Origin: Methanomassiliicoccus luminyensis B10 | GTDB lineage: Archaea > Thermoplasmatota > Thermoplasmata > Methanomassiliicoccales > Methanomassiliicoccaceae | Length of the DNA: 64,000 bases | Assembly: GCF_000308215.1 (NCBI RefSeq) | Contig: NZ_CAJE01000015.1 | Span: forward strand, 62,001 to 126,000 | Direction: 5' to 3' | In this document: one piece after another, positions 1 through 8,001 of the stretch | How the letters are laid out: each line of letters begins with the position of its first letter | Position numbering within the stretch: the first letter of the stretch is position 1 | Program-made: the position numbers and the translations under genes | Notes under the pieces: model-generated | The model's input: the letters and a program-made list of their open reading frames with translations, nothing else | Told to the model about the DNA's origin: nothing | Databases searched by the model: none

Positions 1-198
1 ATGAAAGGTTCCTCAGGAGATATGCCTCGGAGCTGGCGTAGATGCGGCGGCCCGGACGAGAGGATGTTACCAGCATGTCGCTCCCCCATAGAAAAATTCA
101 ATTAACGGATGCGTGTCTGTACGGTGGAGGGAAGGACCAGATGAACCTGAGGCCCGTCCCGGAAAGGACGCGGAGCGGAAGGACCAAGGAGGCTCACA

Positions 199-1320
199 AT
201 GGACTTTGACGGGCTCGAGGACACCCTGGCGGGCGGATGGAGACAGTTCATCAGCAACGGCGAGGGACCCATCACCAAGAATGACAATGCCTTCGAGCTG
301 TGCAGCGAGTTCATCGAGAACGGGGACGAGTTCTTCAAGATCGTCAGCAAGTACGACGACATCCTCTCCGACGTGTTCCAGCGGCCCAACTACAAGGCGG
401 GCGATACCCTGAAGCTGGTGCTGCCGTTCCTCCGGGCTTGCGGGGTCACCGACTCCAACATGCTGGAGTTTTCCCGCAAGAACATCCTCACCGTGCCGGG
501 GGCCAAGAAGACCATGCGCTTCGTGCAGGAGTTCATGACCCCTTTCATAGTCGCCACCTCCTACGAGCATTATATCACCGCGGTATGCGACGCCATCGGA
601 TTTCCGCTGGAGAACACCTACTGCACCGCCCTGGACATGGACTCGGTGAAGATGGATCCGTCGGAGGGCGACATCCTCAAGAAGTACGCCCACGAGATCT
701 CGCGGATGAGCTTGATGCACATTCCCGAGGGAGCGAAGACCATCGAGGACTTCAGCCGCCAGGACCAGGAGACCATCCGCCGGCTGGACGCCATCTTCTG
801 GGAGGAGCTCACCGATATGTCCACCTACCAGTTCGTGCTGGAGGTGAACCCCGTGGGAGGGGAGGAGAAGGCCTCGGCGGTCCTGGACATAAGGAGGCGC
901 ACGGGCATCGGCCTCGAGGACACCATGTACGTCGGGGATTCGATCACCGACGTACAGGCGTTCCAGCTGGTGCGCGAGGGCGGCGGGCTGTCGGTGTCGT
1001 TCAACGGCAACGAGTACGCACTGAGGGAGGCGGAGGTCGCGGTCATATCCGACAACACCGTGGTCACCTCGGTGCTGGCCGAGACGTTCCACAAGGCCGG
1101 CATGGAGGGGATCAACAACCTCGTGGACGACTGGAGCATGAGCAGCCTCAAGCGCGCCGGCGTGGCCAACGAGTACCTTTTGAAGGAGTTCGAGAAGGTG
1201 TTCCCGCACAACCTGCCCACGGTGGCGCGGGTCACCCCGAAGAACATGAAAAGTTTGGTCCGCCAGAGCATGGCGCTCCGGCGCTCGGTGAGGGGCGAGG
1301 TCGTGGGCACCCTGGGCTGA
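199..1320 (+). CDS. HAD-superfamily protein, EhaR-like
   Basis: A 373-residue soluble protein of the haloacid dehalogenase fold, resembling the methanogen proteins annotated as energy-converting hydrogenase A subunit R. What I see: an N-terminal segment around residues 18-25 (ISNGEGPI) at the place of HAD motif I, a segment IVATSYEHY near residue 116 fitting motif II, and GEEKA followed by YVGDSITD near residues 215-250 fitting motifs III and IV. The usual Asp nucleophile of motif I appears to be Asn here, so phosphatase activity is doubtful. The ATG start has an AAGGAGG-type ribosome site 7 bases upstream. No eha genes are in the window, so an actual hydrogenase role is only a family label. 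It converges with the DGC gene on the other strand, the stops being adjacent. Confidence 0.75.
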   Translation: MDFDGLEDTLAGGWRQFISNGEGPITKNDNAFELCSEFIENGDEFFKIVSKYDDILSDVFQRPNYKAGDTLKLVLPFLRACGVTDSNMLEFSRKNILTVPGAKKTMRFVQEFMTPFIVATSYEHYITAVCDAIGFPLENTYCTALDMDSVKMDPSEGDILKKYAHEISRMSLMHIPEGAKTIEDFSRQDQETIRRLDAIFWEELTDMSTYQFVLEVNPVGGEEKASAVLDIRRRTGIGLEDTMYVGDSITDVQAFQLVREGGGLSVSFNGNEYALREAEVAVISDNTVVTSVLAETFHKAGMEGINNLVDDWSMSSLKRAGVANEYLLKEFEKVFPHNLPTVARVTPKNMKSLVRQSMALRRSVRGEVVGTLG

Positions 1321-1707
1321 TCAGGACGCATCCTCCACGGCCTTCCCCATCACCTCGGCCAGCTTGTTCCATTCGTCTTCCCTGACCTCCGGGAACACGA
1401 AGCTGGCGCAGCTCCCGCACTTGCCAAGCTCGCGGCCCACCACGTCGTCGAGGACCACGGACACTCTTGGCCCCATCCCGGCCCGTTTCATCAGGATCTC
1501 GGAGCACTTGTTTCGGCAGCCGTTCACCGCCACGGTGTGCGCGGCCTCCACTCCGCTCATCTCCAGGATGATCGGCGACGCCGCCACCGTGCACGCCGAG
1601 AACTGCAGGGTGCGGTCGAAGTACTTCTTGGAGTACTTCTCCACCGCCTTCTCGATTATCGCGGCCCTCTCCCCGTTGGCGCCGCATACGACGACCGCGA
1701 CCCTCAC
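1321..1707 (-). CDS. DGC-type putative zinc-binding protein (second copy)
   Basis: A 128-residue cytoplasmic protein of the DGC/putative zinc-binding family (PF08859-like). Conserved cysteines are visible in VVCGANGE near the N-terminus, SACTVAA near residue 38, VNGCRNKCSE near residues 62-68 and KCGSCASF near residue 97. It is the last gene of the minus-strand CobW-hydantoinase operon, and its ATG overlaps the stop of the preceding DGC gene by four bases, so the two are translationally coupled and probably act together. The biochemical role is unknown; redox or metal handling is suggested by the cysteines only. It is a diverged paralogue of the preceding gene. Confidence 0.8.
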   Translation of the reverse strand: MRVAVVVCGANGERAAIIEKAVEKYSKKYFDRTLQFSACTVAASPIILEMSGVEAAHTVAVNGCRNKCSEILMKRAGMGPRVSVVLDDVVGRELGKCGSCASFVFPEVREDEWNKLAEVMGKAVEDAS

Positions 1708-2048
1708 GGCCCCACCTCCTTCAGGGCGGCCAGGATGCGCTCCTCCGCATCGGCCACGGCCTTGTCGTCCACCGCCGCAATCTTCTCCATGACCACCAGC
1801 TGGGACGGCGAGACGCCGGCCTGCAGCAGCGTCTGCATGCCGCAGCAGGCCTCGCAGCCCTCCACCGCGATGGTCCTGGCGGGGTCAAGGTCCTTCAGCT
1901 CCTCGATGTACTTGGAAAGGCCGGCCCCCGCCGGGCAGGGGGTGATGACCAGAATGTCGGCCCTCTCGGAGACTTTGCGCAGGGCCTTTCGCACCATCCG
2001 GGCGGACGGGGAGAAGCCGGCGCACATGACCACGTTCACCCCGGTCAT
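1704..2048 (-). CDS. DGC-type putative zinc-binding protein (first copy)
   Basis: A 114-residue protein of the same DGC-like family as its downstream neighbour. Cysteines lie at C9 (VMCAGF), C38 (ITPCPAG) and the cluster EGCEACCG at residues 64-70, a pattern typical of the family. The start chosen is the ATG at 2046-2048, which overlaps the hydantoinase stop as ATGA; a much longer open frame runs upstream but only by shadowing the hydantoinase gene. Placed between hydantoinase and the second DGC gene with overlaps on both sides, it is almost certainly co-translated with them. Function unknown; thiol or metal chemistry on behalf of the operon is inferred. Confidence 0.8.
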   Translation of the reverse strand: MTGVNVVMCAGFSPSARMVRKALRKVSERADILVITPCPAGAGLSKYIEELKDLDPARTIAVEGCEACCGMQTLLQAGVSPSQLVVMEKIAAVDDKAVADAEERILAALKEVGP

Positions 2049-4084
2049 GAGCTGGCCTCGAAGAACAGGCGGGGCTTGCCCACCGCTGTGACGGTCAGAT
2101 TGATCTCGATCAGTACGTTGCCGCCCCAGCCCTTGTCCAGCTTCGCTTCCTTCCGGTGGTTGTCCACCAGGATCTCCACGGTATCGGCGCCGGCGGCGAT
2201 GGCCTTCTCGCGCACTAGGCGGGCGCCTTCGGTGCGGGCGTAGGAAAGTGCTTCCTCCAGGGTCTCGAACTCCTTCTTCTCCTGCATCCAGTACAGGATG
2301 CAGGGCGGGTTGTCCATGGTGCCCAGGCCCCGGTTGGGCTTGATGAGCATCTCCAGGGACTCCATGACGTTGCCGGACACGGCCCCCGCGGCGTTCCCTA
2401 TCTCGGAGTGCTCCGGCAGCACCAGTTCGGTGTGGAACTTTTCCGCCACCCCCGGGAGGTACGCGCCGACCGGCGCGCCGATGCCGATGATGGGCTTGTT
2501 CAGCTCGAGCTTGCAGGCGAAGTCCTTGCGGCCGGTCCCCCGGACCATGTTGTCGACCAGCGAGGTGGCGACGTCGCACATCTTGGCCTCCCCCACCTCC
2601 TCATGGATGAGCTTCTTGAGGACCTCCATGGTGATCTTCTCGATGACCGCGGTCTTGGCGACCTGGATGAACTCAGGGACCTCCATCTCCGCGTTGGCCG
2701 CCAGGAACTCCACCCCGATCTTGGACGCCTCCGCATCGTACTCGACGTAGGAGCCCTCGGCGTGCAGGATGTCGGTGGGGGTGAGCCCGATACGCAGCAC
2801 CGATCCCATGGCCTCCAGCTTGCGCAGGTTGAGCGAGAGGGGGTGGACCCTCATGATCTCGGCGATCTCGTACAGGGAGCGCGGCTCGGCCTTGACGATG
2901 TCAAGTATCCGCTCCGTTTCCGGCCCGACATCGGTCCCGGACACGTTCTTGCAGAAGACGAAGAACTCGGTGGGCTGGGGAACGGAATCGGGGTCCATGT
3001 ACGCGGGGACCCACCGGGCCCGGGAACCCTTCAGCGACTGCAGCTTGGACAGCAGGCCGGGATAGGAGGAAGAGGCTATGCACAGCGGTATCACCCTCAG
3101 CGCGCTGAGGTGGACCTTGCCCCCGAGGATCACGATGCGGGAGTCGCCCCCGATGCCGGAGGTGAACACGTCCACCGCCTTCACCCTGGTGCGCCAGCCG
3201 CCCAGTACCGCTCCCTCGGGGTCCAGGCGGGGCCGGCCCCCTCTGAGTATGCCGATGTCGGTGGTAGTGCCCCCCACGTCCACGATGATGGCGTCGTCCA
3301 GCTTGGTCAGCGCCTTCGCTCCTATGATGGAGGCGGCGGGGCCGGATATGATGGTCTCCACCGGCCGCTCCTTCGCCACCGACTCGTCCATGAGGGAGCC
3401 GTCGCCCTTGACGATCATGAGAGGGGCGTTGATGCCCAGCCGCTCCTGGACCCTCTTGATGGAAGCGATGAGGTCGGCGATGACCGGTATCAGCCGGGCG
3501 TTGAGCACCGCGGTGATGGTGCGCTCGTTGAACCCGAGCGCGGACGACAGCTCATGCCCGCAGACCACCGGGCAAGAGGTCAGGGACTGTATCAGCTGCT
3601 TCAAGGCCACCTCATGCTCGGGGTTGCGGACGCTCAGGTAGCTGGACACCGCGAAGGCGTCCACCTTTCCGGACACCTTGAGAATGAACTCCCTGGCGGC
3701 GTTGAGGTCCAGCGCCTCCACCATGTTCCCCTGCAGGTTGTGCCCGCCCCTGATCCGCACGCTCTCGTCCACCGGGATGCGGGACTCCACATCATGGCCG
3801 GCCACTATGAGGCCGACCCGGCACCCCTTGCCCTCCACCACCGAGTTGGTGGCCAGGGTGGAGGACACCGCCAGCAGGCGGATGTTGGGGAACAGCGAGT
3901 GGTCCAGCCGCTCAATGGCGTTCCCGATCCCCTCGGCCAGGTCGCCCCGGGTGGTCAGTGCCTTGGCCTTGCTGAGGACCCTGCCGCCGTTGTCGATGGT
4001 AAGGATCGCGGCGTCGGTGTACGTGCCGCCGGTGTCTATCCCCAGTCCCAGGTTCATTGCTCCGTCGATGTCCGCATTCATCAA
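2045..4084 (-). CDS. Hydantoinase/oxoprolinase family protein
   Basis: A 679-residue protein of the hydantoinase A/oxoprolinase family, whose fold includes an ASKHA-type ATPase core. Phosphate-binding motifs are visible: GIDTGGTYTDAAIL near the N-terminus, SSTLATNSVVEG near residue 95 and VDVGGTTTDIGIL near residue 268. No partner HyuB gene is present, so this is an A-type protein on its own. Members of the family are common near corrinoid methyltransferase genes in methylotrophic methanogens; ASKHA proteins also reactivate corrinoid proteins (RamA-type), but this one lacks the iron-sulfur part, so that role is only a suggestion. Starts at 4084, 4081 or 4057 are possible. It is fourth in the CobW operon, and its stop overlaps the start of the DGC gene. 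Confidence 0.88.
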   Translation of the reverse strand: MMNADIDGAMNLGLGIDTGGTYTDAAILTIDNGGRVLSKAKALTTRGDLAEGIGNAIERLDHSLFPNIRLLAVSSTLATNSVVEGKGCRVGLIVAGHDVESRIPVDESVRIRGGHNLQGNMVEALDLNAAREFILKVSGKVDAFAVSSYLSVRNPEHEVALKQLIQSLTSCPVVCGHELSSALGFNERTITAVLNARLIPVIADLIASIKRVQERLGINAPLMIVKGDGSLMDESVAKERPVETIISGPAASIIGAKALTKLDDAIIVDVGGTTTDIGILRGGRPRLDPEGAVLGGWRTRVKAVDVFTSGIGGDSRIVILGGKVHLSALRVIPLCIASSSYPGLLSKLQSLKGSRARWVPAYMDPDSVPQPTEFFVFCKNVSGTDVGPETERILDIVKAEPRSLYEIAEIMRVHPLSLNLRKLEAMGSVLRIGLTPTDILHAEGSYVEYDAEASKIGVEFLAANAEMEVPEFIQVAKTAVIEKITMEVLKKLIHEEVGEAKMCDVATSLVDNMVRGTGRKDFACKLELNKPIIGIGAPVGAYLPGVAEKFHTELVLPEHSEIGNAAGAVSGNVMESLEMLIKPNRGLGTMDNPPCILYWMQEKKEFETLEEALSYARTEGARLVREKAIAAGADTVEILVDNHRKEAKLDKGWGGNVLIEINLTVTAVGKPRLFFEASS

Positions 4085-4135
4085 TGCACTCTCCGTTGCT
4101 TGCTGCTTGTTGGCTAGTTCAAAAGAATCAGGGTT

Positions 4136-4498
4136 TCAGCGATGCCTCTTCCTTCCGAGCTGTTCGTTGTACTGGCTCTCGATATTGGACTGGTGCACCG
4201 CCACCGACCGCGCCGTGTACTTGTTGTTGCCCACGTGAGGCATCTCGTTGAGGTAGAACTCGTGGTCGCACTTGGCGCACCGGGCCTTAGGACAGTTCTG
4301 GGTGGCCATGGGGCACCCCTTGCAGGCCACCGTCCTCGAGTAGGTCAGGGAGAACATGAAGCCGCACTGGGGGCAGCTCACCTTGCGGATGGATGCGAGG
4401 GTGTTCCAGCTGAACCCTTTTTCTCGCATCGCCATCGCGTAGGCCGGGTCGATGTGAACGCTCCTGACGCTCCTCCCTTCCTCCTCGTTGCCGCTCAT
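4136..4498 (-). CDS. Zinc-ribbon protein of unknown function
   Basis: A 120-residue basic protein built around a zinc ribbon: CPQCGFMF near residues 42-49 and CKGCP near residue 59, then a second pair in CPKARCAKC near residues 69-77. The C-terminus is charged and ends in a run of Arg, Lys and His. I do not recognise the family. It lies 4 bases downstream of the 157-residue unknown gene and 51 bases upstream of the hydantoinase gene, so it belongs to the same operon. Four or more cysteine pairs next to a CobW-type metal GTPase suggest a metal-binding accessory, which is inference. Confidence 0.8.
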   Translation of the reverse strand: MSGNEEEGRSVRSVHIDPAYAMAMREKGFSWNTLASIRKVSCPQCGFMFSLTYSRTVACKGCPMATQNCPKARCAKCDHEFYLNEMPHVGNNKYTARSVAVHQSNIESQYNEQLGRKRHR

Positions 4499-4502
4499 GT
4501 CC

Positions 4503-4976
4503 TCACTTCTTGTGGTGGGCGATGCCCTTCTCGGTCTCGTAATAGTCCTTGATAACGCGATACTCCAGGCCGTGCTGCTTGAACACCTTCTCGATACCCA
4601 GCAGGGACTGTTCCCTGACCTCGGGGTCCCAGATGCCGTGAACGATGACGTGCAGGGTCAGCTCGGCGTCCTGGAAGTTGGCGTCCTCCCCGAAATCGTT
4701 GGTGACGTTGGACCTCTTGCCGAGGTCTATGAGGCTGGCCGAAAGCGCGCCGTTCTTGGCCTTCAGGAATGCCTTCACATGTCCCACCAGGTCGGCGCCG
4801 TGGTCGAAACAGTTCTTGGTGATCTGGTACAGCATCTCGTCGATCACCGCCGCGGCGGCCTCGCGGTGCATCGGCTCGGGCGCGTGCACCGACAGCTGGG
4901 TGGCGAACTTTCCAAGCTCGTCGGCCTCGCGGTGCATCGCCAGGTGAATGTCCTCATCCATCTCTCCCATTCTCAT
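4503..4976 (-). CDS. Conserved-looking protein of unknown function in the CobW operon
   Basis: A 157-residue soluble, mostly helical protein with several histidines (IHLAMHREAD near the N-terminus, FDHGADLVGHVKAF near residue 57, LHVIVHGIWD near residue 108, and a terminal HHKK). I do not recognise the family. Its start codon overlaps the stop of the CobW-type GTPase, which predicts co-translation; an alternative ATG lies 6 bases further in. Histidine content and the coupling to a metal GTPase hint at a metal-dependent client or carrier, but nothing in the sequence proves this. Confidence 0.75.
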   Translation of the reverse strand: MRMGEMDEDIHLAMHREADELGKFATQLSVHAPEPMHREAAAAVIDEMLYQITKNCFDHGADLVGHVKAFLKAKNGALSASLIDLGKRSNVTNDFGEDANFQDAELTLHVIVHGIWDPEVREQSLLGIEKVFKQHGLEYRVIKDYYETEKGIAHHKK

Positions 4977-5641
4977 CCTCCTCCGTACTGCTGCCGGAGC
5001 AGCTCCTTCTCCACCGCCTCATCGTACCTCGACGAGGTCCGGTTGGCTATGATGTCGGCGACCTCCTTTACTCCCTGGCCCTTATGGGTGGAGATGCGCA
5101 TTATCTCGCACTTGGGGTTGATCTGCTTCACCAGGTCCTCGGACTTCCTGATGCGGCCCTCGTCGGACGCATCCACCTTGTTGATGAGGCAGATGTCCGC
5201 CTCCCTGATCTGGGTGACCACCAGGCGGCGGACCGTCCCCAGCAGGGTGTCGATCCTGGTGGAGTCCACCAGGGTGAGGACGGGAGCGTGCTCGATGGTG
5301 ACCGGCACCTCCTCCTCGGCATACTCCGCGGCCCTCTTCAGACCCCAGGGGATGGCGACCCCGGAAGGCTCCACGATGACGATGTCCGGGTCGAACTTGG
5401 AGTACAATAAGGCCAGGGTGTTGGCGAAGTTCCCGGCGATCTCGCAACATATGCAGCCTCCGGACAGTTCCTTGGCCTTGAGCCCGTAGGACTCCACTAT
5501 CTTGAAGTCCACATTGATCTCGCCGACGTCATTCACGACGATGGCGACCCTCTTTCCCCGGTTGACCAATTCCTTGGCGACCTCGATGAGCAAAGTGGTC
5601 TTGCCACTTCCCAAAAAACCTGCGATCTGAGCTATCTTCAT
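4973..5641 (-). CDS. CobW/HypB-type G3E GTPase
   Basis: A 222-residue P-loop GTPase of the G3E (SIMIBI) family. The Walker A is GFLGSGKTT at residues 8-16, the switch region contains the family motif GGCICC (metal-binding Cys-x-Cys-Cys), followed by the Walker B region VIVEPSG and the guanine motif NKVD. The C-terminal CobW domain of larger relatives is absent. These proteins insert or traffic metals for metalloenzymes, or escort corrinoid enzymes (MeaB type). It is the first gene of the six-gene minus-strand operon. I chose the ATG at 5639-5641, which directly opens the GTPase fold and has an AGGTGG-like ribosome site; a frame extending to 5722 runs back through the promoter and palindrome. 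Confidence 0.9.
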   Translation of the reverse strand: MKIAQIAGFLGSGKTTLLIEVAKELVNRGKRVAIVVNDVGEINVDFKIVESYGLKAKELSGGCICCEIAGNFANTLALLYSKFDPDIVIVEPSGVAIPWGLKRAAEYAEEEVPVTIEHAPVLTLVDSTRIDTLLGTVRRLVVTQIREADICLINKVDASDEGRIRKSEDLVKQINPKCEIMRISTHKGQGVKEVADIIANRTSSRYDEAVEKELLRQQYGGG

Positions 5642-5665
5642 TCTGCCACCTGGAGACGTATGCCC

Positions 5666-5714
5666 TGGACGGTATAATAATAATCGCAACTGGCGTGCGC
5701 CGTTCGAACGGCGC
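5666..5714 (-). promoter_or_regulatory. Promoter and 18-bp palindrome upstream of the CobW operon
   Basis: Read on the minus strand, an AT-rich TATA-like stretch (TTATTATTATACC, 5670-5682) lies about 30-40 bases before the CobW start. Just upstream is a perfect 18-bp palindrome, GCGCCGTTCGAACGGCGC, at 5697-5714. It could be an operator for the CobW operon, or an RNA hairpin ending the upstream methyltransferase transcript, since an AT-rich stretch follows it in the direction of transcription. Confidence 0.5.
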
Positions 5715-5894
5715 GCTGACATGGCGGTGTGATCATGATGTTCAACTTCATGGAAAGGGACCGTGCCCTGGCTATCTCATCCTAGGCCCCGCTCCAGACC
5801 CTCATGGGCCCCGCCCGGCGCGGCCTGGAACGGGCTTGCCGGGAAGGGCGGGAAAGGGTTTGGTGGAGCGAGCCTTCTTCCACTCTTTTCATCC

Positions 5895-7007
5895 TCACTG
5901 TACCTGACCGAACTGCTTGGTGGTGTCCACGACCGCCTTGATGTTCTCCATCTTGGTGGAGACGGACGGCGGGACCTCGCAGCCGGAGGCGACGCAGTAG
6001 CGGGAGTTGTGCCCCCTCTCCTTCAGCGCCGCGGATACCTCGCTCAGCAGGTTCTTGGTGACCGTCTCGATCTTGTCCTGCTTCCACCTCACGAAGCCCT
6101 GGGGGTCGATGTTCCCGGCCAGGAGGGTGTTGTCGGCGTACCCGTTCAGTATGGACTCCTTGGCGGTGGGGCTGCCCGGCACCAGGGGGTAGTAGGCCAT
6201 GGAGTAGATGGCCGGCTTCCATGCCTTCACCTGGGTGTCCAGGTGCGGCAGGTCAGCGCAGTTGTGGATGCAGAACGCCATGCCCTCCTTGGAGGTCAGC
6301 TCGTTCAGGCAACCCGCGTACTTCTTCTGTCCCTCGAACTCCTCGTATTCGGGATCGCCAAGGCATGAGTAGGAGCCCCACAGGTAGTCCCACACCAGGC
6401 CGGCGCACTTGGTCTGGGCGAACCCCTTGACCATGGCCTTGTCGTAATCGGTGATGGTGGCCAGGGCCTTGTGCACCGCAGCCCTGGACGAGTCGTTGTC
6501 GTACATGTCCTTGAACACGAACTCGGCCCCGCGGGACTGCGTCAGAGCGAGCAGCGGTCCCTCCAGGAAGCCGGCGGTGATGACCTCCTTGCCCAGCGCG
6601 TCGACGACCAGCTTGGTCCCCTCAAGGAGGGTGGCGCTGCGGCTCTTGGGGTCGGTAATGTCCGGGACCTCCAGATTCTCGTAGCCCTCCACATCCTTGA
6701 TGACCGGTTCGTCCACGAAGGGTGTGTTCTGCTCGTCCATGCGGATGTGGCTGCCGAGGTCGCCTGCCATCACCGACAGGTCCATCAGCATGATGGCGAA
6801 ATCGAAGTCGAAGTACTTCTGGCCAGCGATGAACGCGCTGGCGAACTTCTTGGGGTCGGTCGCCCAGTCATGATAGGTGATCCCCGCCCCGTTGTTGAGC
6901 AGCTTCCTGCACACGCCGCAGGCGATTGGGTAGGCGGTCAGGCGGTCCACCGGCTGGTCCTGCAGAGCACCCATCGCACGATCTATGTGACTCATCTTAT
7001 CGGACAT
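5895..7007 (-). CDS. Corrinoid-linked methyltransferase, uroporphyrinogen-decarboxylase-like (MtaA/CmuA superfamily)
   Basis: A 370-residue TIM-barrel protein of the URO-D/MtaA/CmuA superfamily, which transfers methyl groups between a corrinoid protein and a thiol or other acceptor. The zinc site typical of the methyltransferases is visible as H248-x-C250 (IHNCADLP) and C343 (ASGCEVPP), so it is not the haem-pathway decarboxylase. A strong AGGAGGGATGAG site precedes the start. It lies 13 bases downstream of the corrinoid protein gene, so the two form an operon. In methylotrophic methanogens such proteins move methyl groups to coenzyme M, but some relatives demethylate other substrates. No MtaB, MtmB, MtbB or MttB gene is in the window, so the methyl donor is unknown. 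Confidence 0.88.
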   Translation of the reverse strand: MSDKMSHIDRAMGALQDQPVDRLTAYPIACGVCRKLLNNGAGITYHDWATDPKKFASAFIAGQKYFDFDFAIMLMDLSVMAGDLGSHIRMDEQNTPFVDEPVIKDVEGYENLEVPDITDPKSRSATLLEGTKLVVDALGKEVITAGFLEGPLLALTQSRGAEFVFKDMYDNDSSRAAVHKALATITDYDKAMVKGFAQTKCAGLVWDYLWGSYSCLGDPEYEEFEGQKKYAGCLNELTSKEGMAFCIHNCADLPHLDTQVKAWKPAIYSMAYYPLVPGSPTAKESILNGYADNTLLAGNIDPQGFVRWKQDKIETVTKNLLSEVSAALKERGHNSRYCVASGCEVPPSVSTKMENIKAVVDTTKQFGQVQ

Positions 7008-7020
7008 TTCTCATCCCTCC

Positions 7021-7662
7021 TCACACCACGGCCTTGACCTTGGCCACGGCCTCCTGTGCGTTCACGGCGTGCAGGTCCGCGCCTATCTCCTTGGCGAAAT
7101 CCATGGAGGTGGGGGCCCCGCCGATGATGATGGTGACGCCCTTGCGGGCGCCCTCCTCGACGAGCGCGTCCACGGACGACTTCATGCTGTCCATGGTCGG
7201 GGTCATGAGGGTGCTCATGGCCATTACCTGGGCGTTGCTGCTCTTCACGGCCTCCACGAAGGACTCGGCGGACTGGTCCTTGCCGATGTCGTGGACGTTG
7301 AATCCCGCGGCAGTGAACATGGTCTTGACGATGTTCTTTCCGATGTCGTGGACATCGCCCTCCACCACGCCTATGACCATGTTGACCCTCTTGGCAGCCG
7401 CCTCCTTAGGCATATGGGGCAGCAGTACGTCAAGCGCCGCGTACATGGAGTCGGCGGCCAGAAGAACCTGGGGCAGGAACATCTGGCGCGCGGCGTACTT
7501 CTCGCCGACCACCATCATGCCCCGGATCAGACCGGCATCGATGGCGTCGAGCGCATTGATGCCGCTGTCGATGGCCTCCTGAGCATACTTTCTGGACTCA
7601 TCCTTCTTACCCCTTAGCACCGCGCTCTCCAGCGCGCTCAAAATCTGCTCCTTGTCGCTCAT
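7021..7662 (-). CDS. Corrinoid (B12-binding) methyltransferase subunit, MtaC/MtbC-like
   Basis: A 213-residue methyl-carrier protein. The N-terminal helical cap (about residues 1-88) is followed by a Rossmann-like B12 domain with the signature DVHDIGKN at residues 103-110, whose H105 is the lower cobalt ligand; MSTLMTPT and the GGAPTS loop complete the site. It carries the methyl group as methyl-Co(III) between a substrate methyltransferase and the URO-D-type protein encoded just downstream. I chose the ATG at 7660-7662, since the frame upstream has no family similarity. Orphan with respect to the first methyltransferase, so the substrate cannot be named from this locus. Confidence 0.92.
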   Translation of the reverse strand: MSDKEQILSALESAVLRGKKDESRKYAQEAIDSGINALDAIDAGLIRGMMVVGEKYAARQMFLPQVLLAADSMYAALDVLLPHMPKEAAAKRVNMVIGVVEGDVHDIGKNIVKTMFTAAGFNVHDIGKDQSAESFVEAVKSSNAQVMAMSTLMTPTMDSMKSSVDALVEEGARKGVTIIIGGAPTSMDFAKEIGADLHAVNAQEAVAKVKAVV

Positions 7663-8001
7663 GTACTCACATTCCCTAACTCGACCTGATTCCCCCGCGG
7701 CAACCGGCAAATCATCCGTCGCCTTTTCGAAAAGTCCGGATAATAGGATAATATACTATCTCACGGAAATAGTCCGAAATGATTTGCGTCTATCCGACGT
7801 TCACAATTGTTGCTATTTTTTAATTAAGGAAATCATAATTGTTGGCCTTTCATCTTTATTATTGTTAAGAAGTTCTGTAAAATAATTAGAAATTTTATAT
7901 ACTATGTATGTGAATGTAATTAGTCACAATAGTTAAGTCATCCGGTGAAGCGCATCCTCGCGGCCCTTGACGATGTTCCTTGCTCCCCAGCTGTCCTCGC
8001 C
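7663..8001. other. AT-rich intergenic region before the corrinoid operon
   Basis: No gene seen. The stretch is far more AT-rich than its surroundings. On the minus strand a TATA-like element (AGTATATTATCC) near 7745-7757 could drive the corrinoid/methyltransferase operon with a leader of roughly 60 bases. An exact 8-bp repeat AATTGTTG occurs at 7805-7812 and 7837-7844, 32 bases apart, about three helical turns, and might be a regulator site. Confidence 0.4.

Noticed and set aside
1-198. 34-codon plus-strand frame at the left edge
   Set aside because: No recognisable product or ribosome site; it could be the end of an upstream gene but cannot be told.
2408-4117. 569-codon plus-strand open frame
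   Set aside because: Antisense of the hydantoinase gene with biased composition; no family signature.
5895-7007. Uroporphyrinogen decarboxylase (HemE) for haem synthesis
   Set aside because: The H-x-C...C zinc site and the adjacent corrinoid gene point to a methyltransferase.
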